The notes below the pieces were generated by a model that saw nothing but the letters and a program-made list of their open reading frames with translations, was not told the origin of the DNA and ran no database searches. Made by a program: the position numbers and the translations under genes. Below are positions 27,527 through 36,050 of a DNA stretch of 36,113 bases, piece after piece. Origin of the DNA: JAKVCB01 sp963578605 (lineage in GTDB: Bacteria > Planctomycetota > Planctomycetia > Pirellulales > Lacipirellulaceae). Within the stretch, counting starts at the first letter, position 1; every line of letters starts with the position of its first letter. The stretch lies in assembly GCA_963578605.1 (NCBI GenBank), contig CAUZEA010000055.1, forward strand, positions 1 through 36,113. Reading direction: 5' to 3'.

Positions 27527-27837
27527 GGCAGGGTTTCCTGGATGTGTGTGGTTTCTTTTCCCGCCGCGCGGGCAATGGTCGATTTATGAGGAGGTTTTAG
27601 ACTTCCCAAGGGTAAGTGGCAAGTGGTTACGCGGGTCGTTTATGGGATTGCCAGTTCGTTTTGCCTTAAGTTCGCCATCGACTCGGCGAACTCCCTTGGG
27701 CCGTTAGTTAGCTTGAATGCTGCTGGCCAGTTGCGGCGTGAAACCAGCGCGGCTGGAGGTTTGGGGAGGGAGGGCGAGTTCGACCAGGGTATGGGTCCGA
27801 CTTGCTGAACGCGACCAGCCTCGACACTTGCAAATTT
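27527..27837. other. Intergenic region with one hairpin
   Basis: About 311 bases between the DUF1501 stop and the RidA start, both on the minus strand. Apart from the inverted repeat at 27669-27692, nothing was recognised: no gene, no RNA, no clear promoter for the RidA gene. Confidence 0.45.
27669..27692. repeat. Inverted repeat (hairpin, 8-base arms)
   Basis: AGTTCGCC and GGCGAACT pair perfectly around an eight-base loop. It lies about 145 bases downstream of the DUF1501 gene. There is no T-run, so an intrinsic terminator is not supported; it could be a transcript-end hairpin or an operator. Confidence 0.4.
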
Positions 27838-29307
27838 TCAAGCGAACAGGGCCGTTAAAGCTTTTGCCTTGACGAGTTCGCGGGGCTGGTTGAGGTGGTT
27901 CATGACCATGGTTTCGGGATCGATCCCAAAACTGTGATAAATGGAAGCGAGCAACTCACGCGGATGGACCGCGTCATCGATGGGTGCAGAACCGGTCTCA
28001 TCGCTTTTGCCGTGCACATATCCCCGTTTCGTTCCGGCGCCGGCGACAATAGCGGTGTAACAGTAGGGCCAATGATCGCGACCATCGGCGCTGTTAGTGT
28101 TACCGCTGGTGCTGACTCCCCTTTGGGGACTGCGCCCGAATTCACCGACGGCAACGACCAGTGTTTCCTCCAGTAAACCTCGGGAGTCCATATCTTCGAT
28201 CAAAGCGGAGAGGCCCGAGTCGAGCATGGGACCTGACTGGTTTTTCATGCGTTTGGTCAAATCTGTGTGATGATCCCAGGAGTGGTTGTCGGAATTGGCG
28301 ACTTTGGGCCATACGACTTCGACAACCCGGGTTCCGGCTTCCACGAGACGACGGGCCAGCAGGCAGCTCTGCCCGAACGTATGATGACCGTACTTGTTGC
28401 GGAGATCGTACGGTTCTTGCTGGAGATCGAATGCTTCGCGGGCCCGACCCGAGAGGATTAACTGAAGTGCCTGGTTGTAGTATTGGTTGAGGTTTTCTCC
28501 GGCCAGCGATTTTTCAAGTTCAGCAGCTCTTTTGCTTACCAGTTCACGAAGTCGGGCTCGTCGCTCAAGCCGCACCGAGAACATATCGTGCCGCATGGTA
28601 AGATCATCGATCCGAATACGGTCCATCTTTTCCATGTCCATGTCATCGCCATCGGGATAGAGCGTGTATGGGTCAAACGCTTTTCCCAGAAAGCCGGCCG
28701 TGCCACCTTTCCCGACCACGTTGCTTTCCTGCAACGGGCGGGGCAACATCACGAACGGCAACATTGGTTCGTCGACCGGACGCAGGCGGATGATATTAGA
28801 ACCAAAGTTGGGGAAGTCTTTCGGGCTGGGGGGCTCCAACTGGCCCGAGGGGCTGACCTTGTCAGTCGTGTAGCCGGTCATCATCTGGTAGATAGCAGCT
28901 GTATGGTTGAAGAGCCCGTTGGGTGAGTAACTCATCGACCTGATCATCGTGAAGCGGTCGTTGAGTTGAGACAGGCGCGGCAGGATCTCTGTGAACTGGA
29001 CTCCCGGGATCCTGGTGGAAATCGTTTTGTAGGTGCTTCGCACGTTGTCGGGTACATTTTCTTTGGGATCCCAAAGATCGAGGTGACTTGGCCCTCCTTG
29101 CAGGTACACCAGGATCATGCTTTTTGCCTTACCCCATCCCGGTCCCCCTTGGTGGCCCGCAGTTTTTGCAGCGGCTTGCAGTTGGAGCATCGGTGCCAGT
29201 GACAAACCGAACATGCCTGCCCCACCGATCCGCATCACGTCGCGACGGGTGGGACGCAACTGTGCGTCGCAAAGATCTTTAGCCTTCGATCCAATGATGC
29301 GAAACAT
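27838..29307 (-). CDS. DUF1501 protein, Tat-exported (third pair)
   Basis: 489 residues. A twin-arginine motif (RPTRRDVMRIGGAGM, Arg 21-22) predicts Tat export. Family motifs are VYLQGGPSHLDLWDPK, SMSYSPNGLFNHTAAIYQMMTGY, VVAVGEFGRSPQ, GRDHWPYCYTAIVAGAG and the ending VHPRELLASIYHSFGIDPETM. The GEFGR motif and the TAAIYQMMTG segment place it in a different DUF1501 subgroup from the two other copies here. It follows the 1853-residue gene by 91 bases on the same strand and is probably in the same operon. The biochemical function is unknown. Confidence 0.95.
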   Translation of the reverse strand: MFRIIGSKAKDLCDAQLRPTRRDVMRIGGAGMFGLSLAPMLQLQAAAKTAGHQGGPGWGKAKSMILVYLQGGPSHLDLWDPKENVPDNVRSTYKTISTRIPGVQFTEILPRLSQLNDRFTMIRSMSYSPNGLFNHTAAIYQMMTGYTTDKVSPSGQLEPPSPKDFPNFGSNIIRLRPVDEPMLPFVMLPRPLQESNVVGKGGTAGFLGKAFDPYTLYPDGDDMDMEKMDRIRIDDLTMRHDMFSVRLERRARLRELVSKRAAELEKSLAGENLNQYYNQALQLILSGRAREAFDLQQEPYDLRNKYGHHTFGQSCLLARRLVEAGTRVVEVVWPKVANSDNHSWDHHTDLTKRMKNQSGPMLDSGLSALIEDMDSRGLLEETLVVAVGEFGRSPQRGVSTSGNTNSADGRDHWPYCYTAIVAGAGTKRGYVHGKSDETGSAPIDDAVHPRELLASIYHSFGIDPETMVMNHLNQPRELVKAKALTALFA

Positions 29308-29398
29308 ATAAATACTCCCTTGCCGTATGGAACGGGTTGGTTACAGTTTGGGGCTGGGCAACGAACCGGAAAAAACACCTGCAGTCCAATGCACTACC

Positions 29399-32300
29399 TC
29401 AATGATTATACAGGAATTCAGGGCTGTTTATCAGGGCCCAGGCAATGTCCTGGGCCATCGTGAGTCGCTTCTGGGCCAACTGTTGTGTGCTCAGTTCAGC
29501 GGCTCGGCGCAAGCGAGCCAGTTTCGGGTCGATCGGAACTGGTTTGTTCAATTCGGCAACCTGCTTCTTGAGTTCTTCGGCTTTGGCATCGGGAGGAACA
29601 GGTGCTTCTGCGAGTGTTACCTTTTTCTGGTGATCGAGATATCCTTGTTCTCGCAGAAGATAGTAATTCAGCAAATCTGCTTTTTGCTCCGAAGACCGTT
29701 GATCAGCTGCGAGATTAACCAGATTAAAGATTCGTTCAGGCACACCGAAGGAGATCGGGCGTGGTGAGTTGGTCACCGAAATGCGGAAGCGACCCAGTTT
29801 TAGCGTGCCGTTGTCATGGTTGTGGAACATTTTCACGCGGAGTAAACCGTCGCCTGCAGCAGCGTAAGCTTCACTCGTTTCGAAGATTGCCACATGGTCA
29901 CGGCCAGTCTGTGGAGAGATGCCCCAACCGTTTTCGTTGCCTTTTATTTTACCGTCAATCGCTTCTTCGACGAAGCGATCTTCCTGACTGAAATCGGCCT
30001 GTGCGTTTTGGAGTTTGTCCTCAGTAAATTCAGGAGCGGATGACTGGACAAGGCGAATTGCATCGAGGGGGATTTTTTTCCCGCCACCCTCCAGGTCGAT
30101 CCGCAACATGGTGACGGGCGATTTCGGCTCGAAATAAATCCGATAGGTCCGCCACGTTTGGTTGCCCGGAGATACTTTGCGGCTCACAGACCGCCCGTTT
30201 TCAAAATCGGGTTCTGTGGCGGTTTGCCACCACACGCTCAGCTTGGTTTCGGCCGCCAATTTTGCAGTGATTTCCAGGGCCAGTGGACCTGCCGGTGCCG
30301 AGGTCGCGACGAACAACTGTGACGCAGCCTGCTCGTGTTCGAGAGTCAATCGGCCTTCCTCAATCGTCAGGGTCGTTCCCTCTTTGGCCAGCCATCCTTC
30401 GGTCGAATCCGGGAAATCCCATGTGCGGATGAGCGGTCGCGAGGTGGCGAATTGGGGTGACGTTTCCAACTTGATTTCTGTAAGCACAAAAGTGCCGTTC
30501 TCAGCCCGGCCCGGCCCACGTTTTGGAAGCTGATCATCCGTAAGGGCTTCGAGACGAATGCCGGTAATGTCGGACAATTCGGTGCGTGCGATCAAGTGGT
30601 GACTGCCTGGGGGACCGTCAGGCCCTGTTACAAGAACGCTGCGATCTTGATGCACGCTGAATGTTGTCCCGTACGTGGAAGTGACTTCCAACGGATTCAG
30701 GTTGCGCCAGACGGTAAGGGTCTTTTGTAATTCTTCCCATGCGGGCTGTTTTTCGACCAATGATGTTTTGGCGGCTGCCAGTGCTGCCTTGGCATCGGCG
30801 ATGCGATTTTCACGTTGCTCGACCAGGCGTTTACGTTCGGGTACAATCTGCACCTCATGTTCCACGAGTTCTGCTTTCTTGGCGGAGAGCTCTTCTACCC
30901 GCTGCTGGTCGCGTTTTTCAAAAAAAGTCGCCGATTGCTGCTCGTGTTGCTCCAATTGGGTCAGTATCTGTTCGTGTTCGCTGTCGATTCGACCGATCAC
31001 CTCCAGCGTGTCGGTAATTTCATCATCGACCGCTGGTCGGTTCAGGATCCGCAAGAAAAGTTTTTCGATCACTTTGCGGTCGTCCTCTTGGTCGGCGACT
31101 AATTCCGCGATTGTCCCCTTGGAATGGCTGACTGCATCCCCGACGGTAGCACCATTGATCAGGGCCATGACCGGGCCCATTTGGAGTTCATTGGTACGCT
31201 CGCACTCGCAGGCGCTCTGCCGCGCTGGTCGGCCCAGATTGTTGAGGAATCCATCAGGAAGCTGGATACCGACATCGGGCAACGAAGCGGCGCGGGTCCC
31301 TGGGGGAAGGCCCGGGAAACTGGAAGGGGCGCCAGTCGTATGGTAGATCGCGTCGTACAACACTTCAGCCGGCAGCCGTCGCGGTTGGGCATGCGAATAA
31401 TTAATCAAGTCATCTTCATTAAAGCGATTGCTTGCCAGGGCCAGTTGATAGGTGCGCGATCGACAGATGATGCGCACCAGATTCTGGACATCGAAGCCAC
31501 TTTCGATGAACTGGCGAGTGAGCCATTCCAATAGTTCTGGATTGGTTGGCGGATTTCCGGCTCGAATGTCGTCGATGGGATCGATCAGCCCGCGGCCGGT
31601 CAAATAAGCCCAGATCCGATTGGCGTAGCTGCGGGCGAAGTAGGAGTTGTCGGGAGAGGTGATCCAAGCAGCCAGACGTTCGCGACGGGTGGCATTTTCC
31701 CCACATTCATGTTCACATTCAAAAGGGAATTCCGGTAGGCTTATTTCGCCTGTGCGGAGGTGCTTCACCTCTCCTTTCGGTTTGGTGAACACCACCTCGT
31801 AGAGAGGCTTGGACGACTCGACCGCAGTTCCTGCAATCTTTTTGTCTTGGCTGGCGGGATCTTTCTTGAGACCAACTCGCGCAAAGAATGCCGAAAGCTG
31901 GTAGTACTGGTCCTGGGTCCATTTTTCAAAAGGATGGTCGTGACATTTGTTGCAATTGAACCGGGTGGCCAGAAACAGATGCGTGGTATTTTCCATCGTT
32001 GTTTCCGGTTCGCGCAGAATCTTGAAGTAGGAGCTGGCGGGATTCTCCTTTGTTGAACCAGTTGCCGTGATCAGTTTATGGGCAAACTTGTCGTAAGGCG
32101 TGTTTGCTTTCACTTCGGCACGAATCCAGTTGCGAAAAGATTCTGCTCCTTCGCGGCCAAGGAACTTGCTGTTGACCTGCAGCAGGTCAGCCCACTTGTT
32201 TGTCCAGTGTTCAATGTATTCCGGATTTCCCACCAATTGATCAATGAGTTGGTCTCGCTTCCAGCGTGAATCATGTGAGTCGGAAATGAAGTTATCGATT

Positions 32301-34960
32301 TGCTCGAGGGTGGGCGGCAACCCGGTTAGATCAAGATAAACGCGGCGCAAGAACGTATAGTCATCGCAGATCGGTGAAGGAGTCGTTTGGGTTCGCTTGA
32401 GTTTGGCGTGGACCAAAGCATCGATACGATTGTTGGTGGGTGGCTGCTGCCACACGAACCCGCTGCGATCTCCCATTACGGTCAGCGTCGTAGCGGCATA
32501 CGCGCCTTCGTAGCGCACCAGAACCGGTGCTTCGCCACGCCGCAGAACTTCGATCAAACCATTCTGGCCAACAACAGGTTTGGCAATTTCAGTATCGGCA
32601 CTCTCGACAAAAGCTTCCCGCGTGACATCCCGCTTTTGACCATTGGTAAACGTAGCAACCACCCGGAGTTGTTGCCGGCTACCAATGGTTTGCACGACCG
32701 GGTTGAGTGGTTGAATCTCCATTTGCTGCACACGAGGTGAATCGACGTTAAGGGATGCACCCGACTTAATCCAGGCCAGCAAGGTGCGATAATAGTCACT
32801 GCCAACCGATATGACCTGGCCACCTTTGTGGGGAAGGCGGGCGGTCGGTTTCATGAGCATCAAACTTTGTTCCGCTGCCGCAAGATTGATCCGGCGCGAT
32901 GCTAAATCGTCCGACAGCGCACGCACATCGCCCAACGGATCGTACCCCCGCAGCGAGAGTTTGAATCCGTTTTTGCCATCTTGCGCGCCATGGCAGGTGC
33001 CCCCATTACAGCCAGTGCGGGCCAGAATTGGTGAAACATCCTGCATAAAGTCAGGCAGCAAAGGGGAATCGATTCCGGTTGCCGTGACCGGAATGGTTGC
33101 GGATTGATCTGCCAGACTTACGGTCAATGTGGTGGTCGTATCGCCGGTGACCGAAACCAGGCCCGTGTTGGAGATTTTCACTTCAGGAGCTGTCGTTTCC
33201 AACTTCACGATACGGGTAACGTCAACCAGATCTCCCGTGGAGAGCTTCGCCGAAACAATGGTTTGGACGTAAGCGGTGCTACGGTTGAGCTCAATGGCAG
33301 CAGGTTGAATCACGAGCTCAACGACCTCAGCCCCTTGGGGAAGTTGTTCTTCGGACAGGGTACGGTCGTTTTCCCGCTGACCAACCGACGCGACCGTTGC
33401 GGTTTCGTCGGCGGAGCCCGGTTGTGGTTCTGCTGCCGTGTCGCCCATCAATTCAATGGCGGGAAACTCGTGGGCGAGACTGCCGCTTTGGCCGTCAACC
33501 AGTCGAATCTGACCATCGGCCCCTGCCACCGCAACACGCTCTCCGTCGGGGCGAATCGAGACGGCATACAAACCGCCACTGTTGAAGGAGAGTTCCGCCA
33601 CGGTCTTTACGCCATGGGCAAAATGCTCTGCCAGTTGCTTTTGCTCCTCGTCATTGCGTTCGTGGGTCGGTTTGAAAAGGATCTCCTCGATTTCCTTCGG
33701 TAGTGGTGGCTCTGGTTCCATCGTGTAAACGTGAACATGGCCATGGCCATTGAGGCTGCTGGCGGCAGCAATCAGGTGGCCATCCTGACTGAAGTCGACA
33801 CTGAAAATACGACCAGGTAGTGGCGGCAATTCCCAGAGCAGATTGGCGTCGTCGCCAATTACCCGCCTGGTTTGGCGGTGCATTCGATAAATCTTTGGTG
33901 TCCCGTCGGCGCCGCCAAACAGAATCTCGTCACGGAGCGGATGACGGACTACCGCGTTGATTCCCCCCCGCAATGCACCAGGTGTGATTGAGGTTATATT
34001 GTCGACGAATCGTTGGGTGGGGACTTCGATTAATTTCGCCGTCGCATCACGACTGACCGAGGCCAGGTGGGACCCATCGACCGAAAACGTGGTGCCGAGA
34101 GCCCAGTCACTGTGGGCTCCCTGGAAAAGAACTTCTTCACCAGTCTCGCAAGCAATGACCCGAATCGTATTGTCGGTGCAACCAAAAGCCAGCAGCTTGC
34201 TGTCGGGAGACCACGAGGCGCCGTAGACGGTGTCGAAGGTAATCGGCAGCGAAAGGTCGAGTTCCCGGGTTGCCACATCCCAGATTTGCACCTCCCCCAT
34301 TCGTGCGGGTAGTCCCCCTGTCACAGCCAGTTTTTGGCCGTCGGGAGAAAACCGGATCGACTCGATTCGTTCGGATATGCCAATCAATCGAGCCACCAGA
34401 TCTGATTTTTCCTGCTCACCGCTCTCGGGATCGGCATTGGTCACACGATACAAAAAGACCTCATGAAAACCGGCTATCGCTAGTAGGGTTCCGTCAGGCG
34501 AATAATCGAGCGACGTGATCACCGGCGGTCGCGTGTAGAGGGGCGGGTGGTCGGTGTCGTACCGCTGCGGCGCATCGGCAGGCGTGTCGTCGGCTGCGCC
34601 CTCGGAAATCCACTGGCGGATGAGCTCCACCTGGCGTGGACTGAGCGGTTCACCATTTTGCGGCATCGTGGCCACACCATCTTCGGCCGTAATTTGCTCG
34701 ACGAGATAACTCGCGTCGGGATCACCCGGTACGATGGCAGCTTGCTCACTCTCTCCCCCCTGATGCAGCGTATCGGCGCGGCTCATCACGTAACCGCCCC
34801 CGGCCTTGGCGGGTTGGTGACAACCATAACACCGCGCCTGGAAGATCGGTTTGATGTCACGAGAAAAACGGACCTCTTCGCCCCATGCCGGTGGTGCAAC
34901 CCAACCTGAGCAAAACAGAACCAATCCCATGACCGGTAGAAGTACGAATGGGCGAGGCAT
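29399..34960 (-). CDS. 1853-residue PSCyt1-WD40-Ig-like-DUF1549-DUF1553 protein (third pair)
   Basis: The ATG at 34960 is chosen because a signal peptide (residues 1-27, ending PPAWG) follows at once; a TTG at 35029 would add 23 residues before it. Order: planctomycete cytochrome-like domain (C44-YG-C47-H48); WD40 propeller (about 148-490: YSPDGTLLA, FSPDGQKLA, WSPDSKLLA); Ig-like domain (about 548-628, Big_2 type); a second cytochrome-like region with C651-NGGT-C656-H657; another Ig-like domain (about 745-828); DUF1549 (about 844-1030) with C1003-NK-C1006-H1007; DUF1553 (about 1095-1315). The DUF1553 ending (DIAWALINSPEFLYNH) comes only at 1838-1853, after about 430 extra residues holding a charged coiled coil (1320-1410) and beta-rich modules (about 1420-1640, 1675-1730). 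Likely exported; its activity is unknown. Confidence 0.93.
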   Translation of the reverse strand: MPRPFVLLPVMGLVLFCSGWVAPPAWGEEVRFSRDIKPIFQARCYGCHQPAKAGGGYVMSRADTLHQGGESEQAAIVPGDPDASYLVEQITAEDGVATMPQNGEPLSPRQVELIRQWISEGAADDTPADAPQRYDTDHPPLYTRPPVITSLDYSPDGTLLAIAGFHEVFLYRVTNADPESGEQEKSDLVARLIGISERIESIRFSPDGQKLAVTGGLPARMGEVQIWDVATRELDLSLPITFDTVYGASWSPDSKLLAFGCTDNTIRVIACETGEEVLFQGAHSDWALGTTFSVDGSHLASVSRDATAKLIEVPTQRFVDNITSITPGALRGGINAVVRHPLRDEILFGGADGTPKIYRMHRQTRRVIGDDANLLWELPPLPGRIFSVDFSQDGHLIAAASSLNGHGHVHVYTMEPEPPLPKEIEEILFKPTHERNDEEQKQLAEHFAHGVKTVAELSFNSGGLYAVSIRPDGERVAVAGADGQIRLVDGQSGSLAHEFPAIELMGDTAAEPQPGSADETATVASVGQRENDRTLSEEQLPQGAEVVELVIQPAAIELNRSTAYVQTIVSAKLSTGDLVDVTRIVKLETTAPEVKISNTGLVSVTGDTTTTLTVSLADQSATIPVTATGIDSPLLPDFMQDVSPILARTGCNGGTCHGAQDGKNGFKLSLRGYDPLGDVRALSDDLASRRINLAAAEQSLMLMKPTARLPHKGGQVISVGSDYYRTLLAWIKSGASLNVDSPRVQQMEIQPLNPVVQTIGSRQQLRVVATFTNGQKRDVTREAFVESADTEIAKPVVGQNGLIEVLRRGEAPVLVRYEGAYAATTLTVMGDRSGFVWQQPPTNNRIDALVHAKLKRTQTTPSPICDDYTFLRRVYLDLTGLPPTLEQIDNFISDSHDSRWKRDQLIDQLVGNPEYIEHWTNKWADLLQVNSKFLGREGAESFRNWIRAEVKANTPYDKFAHKLITATGSTKENPASSYFKILREPETTMENTTHLFLATRFNCNKCHDHPFEKWTQDQYYQLSAFFARVGLKKDPASQDKKIAGTAVESSKPLYEVVFTKPKGEVKHLRTGEISLPEFPFECEHECGENATRRERLAAWITSPDNSYFARSYANRIWAYLTGRGLIDPIDDIRAGNPPTNPELLEWLTRQFIESGFDVQNLVRIICRSRTYQLALASNRFNEDDLINYSHAQPRRLPAEVLYDAIYHTTGAPSSFPGLPPGTRAASLPDVGIQLPDGFLNNLGRPARQSACECERTNELQMGPVMALINGATVGDAVSHSKGTIAELVADQEDDRKVIEKLFLRILNRPAVDDEITDTLEVIGRIDSEHEQILTQLEQHEQQSATFFEKRDQQRVEELSAKKAELVEHEVQIVPERKRLVEQRENRIADAKAALAAAKTSLVEKQPAWEELQKTLTVWRNLNPLEVTSTYGTTFSVHQDRSVLVTGPDGPPGSHHLIARTELSDITGIRLEALTDDQLPKRGPGRAENGTFVLTEIKLETSPQFATSRPLIRTWDFPDSTEGWLAKEGTTLTIEEGRLTLEHEQAASQLFVATSAPAGPLALEITAKLAAETKLSVWWQTATEPDFENGRSVSRKVSPGNQTWRTYRIYFEPKSPVTMLRIDLEGGGKKIPLDAIRLVQSSAPEFTEDKLQNAQADFSQEDRFVEEAIDGKIKGNENGWGISPQTGRDHVAIFETSEAYAAAGDGLLRVKMFHNHDNGTLKLGRFRISVTNSPRPISFGVPERIFNLVNLAADQRSSEQKADLLNYYLLREQGYLDHQKKVTLAEAPVPPDAKAEELKKQVAELNKPVPIDPKLARLRRAAELSTQQLAQKRLTMAQDIAWALINSPEFLYNH

Positions 34961-35043
34961 TGTGCTAAGGGGGAAAGAGTAAATAGGGAGGTTCACAGTG
35001 GGACGACCCCGATGTCTAACCAGTTTCAAGTGAAACTACATGA

Positions 35044-35071
35044 ATTATAATAGTTTATTATACAACCACAA
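35044..35071 (-). promoter_or_regulatory. Candidate sigma70-type promoter of the third pair
   Basis: On the minus strand, TTGTGG (35071-35066) is followed after 16 bases by a perfect TATAAT (35049-35044). It lies upstream of both possible starts of the 1853-residue gene, with an expected transcript start near 35037. The prediction rests on motif match only. Confidence 0.4.
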
Positions 35072-35742
35072 CTGGTAGAAAGGTCGATCGCAAAACACCT
35101 CCCCAAAGTGCTGGTGGGTGCAGAAATGAGCCTACGACAAGGGACTTGATCCCGACCGACAATCGTTTTGTTTTCCAGTGGGCCAGCAATCAACTGATAT
35201 TATCAGGCCAAGGCACCCTAAATGTGTGGAAAACGGCAACATAGTTCAGCAAGATCCCCATCTGTCGAGATTGACTCTCCTGGGAAACTCTACGAATCGA
35301 CCGCCGTGAGACTGAACTAGAATGTCAACCCGCCATGTGTTCCACAATACGGCTGCCATGTGTTCCACAATACGGCCTACGTGCCGTGTGATCCGACGAG
35401 CGGGCGATTGCATTCCGGGTTGGCACGCGCGGCGCTGACCGCCGGAGACCTCGAGAGCCCGCAGAGAGAGACCACAGGGTGGAATGCCAGTAGTCTGGAC
35501 AATTTTTGGGCCTGGGTCTGTTGCAGGAAGTTGAACCAGGCGGACTACCGGTCCGTTGCAAAATCAGTGTCTTTCGAAACTCCGGAATAACCAACGCGAG
35601 TGCTCGACAACGACGAAACGTTTGCTGCGCTTGTTCTTGTAAACAATCCGCAGATCGTTAAATCTATCTCGTTGCAGGCTTCCAAGGCGCGGACCATCCG
35701 TTAGCCGTTTACAAATCATGGAGAGCTGTGGTTTGTATCTGT
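35072..35742. other. Non-coding gap with a short tandem repeat
   Basis: About 670 bases between the promoter of the third pair and the cyanase remnant. Apart from the 23-base tandem repeat at 35332-35376, no gene, RNA or mobile element was recognised. A minus-strand open frame at 35564-35752 has plausible-looking composition but no recognisable family. Confidence 0.45.
35332..35376. repeat. Tandem direct repeat, two 23-base units
   Basis: The unit beginning GCCATGTGTTCCACAATACG occurs twice head to tail (35332-35354 and from 35355); the copies are identical for 22 bases and differ at the last. No third copy was noticed nearby. Confidence 0.85.
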
Positions 35743-36045
35743 GTGCCGACAAGAGAGAATGTCACTGCCAAAATTTCCGCGAAGAAAGTGCAGAAGGGTC
35801 TTAAGTGGGAGCAGATTTCCAAAATGCTGGGTCAGTCACCGGTCTGGACTGCGGCCGCCTTAGGTGGTCAGAGTTACCTTGCTCCCGAAGATTGTGAGAA
35901 GATCGCGAATACGTTTGAGTTAACCGAGGAAGAATGTAAGGCGCTACAAAATTATCCATGTTGTGGGGCGTTAGATGATACTGTCCCTGACCTTCCCCCC
36001 GTGAAAAGTACCAGTGCATGTGAGAGAATCCAGCCCGGGCTTTAG
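35743..36045 (+). pseudogene. cynS: Cyanase (cyanate hydratase), truncated after the N-terminal domain
   Basis: About 100 codons from a GTG at 35743. Residues 4-85 match the N-terminal helical domain of cyanase: RENVTAKISAKKVQKGLKWE, QSPVWTAAALGGQ (the family's SPVWTAAALLGQ), then LTEEECKALQNYP and ALDDTVP. In intact enzymes of about 150 residues the next segment is TDPxxYRFYE, followed by the catalytic domain with the Arg, Glu and Ser active-site residues (R96, E99, S122 in E. coli). Here it is replaced by about 15 unrelated residues and a TAG at 36043-36045 inside a GC-rich palindrome. The product cannot be an active cyanase, so this is a truncated gene. The break point is next to the palindrome, suggesting that a repeat or deletion removed the 3' half. 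Confidence 0.85.
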
Positions 36046-36050
36046 CCCGG
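36035..36050. repeat. GC-rich palindrome (REP-like or terminator hairpin)
   Basis: CCGGGCT and AGCCCGG pair around a two-base loop and are followed by AAAGGATTTTTTC on the plus strand. The hairpin plus T-run would fit an intrinsic terminator, but the same motif is also typical of short dispersed palindromes. The window contains only one copy that was noticed. Confidence 0.5.

Noticed and set aside
34961..35029. Upstream TTG start of the 1853-residue gene
   Set aside because: The extension is basic and would precede a normal signal peptide; the ATG at 34960 gives a standard exported protein.
35564..35752. Minus-strand frame resembling a small toxin-like protein
   Set aside because: A few residues recall RelE/HigB-type proteins, but the motif order does not match, there is no antitoxin partner, and the frame runs into the cyanase remnant.
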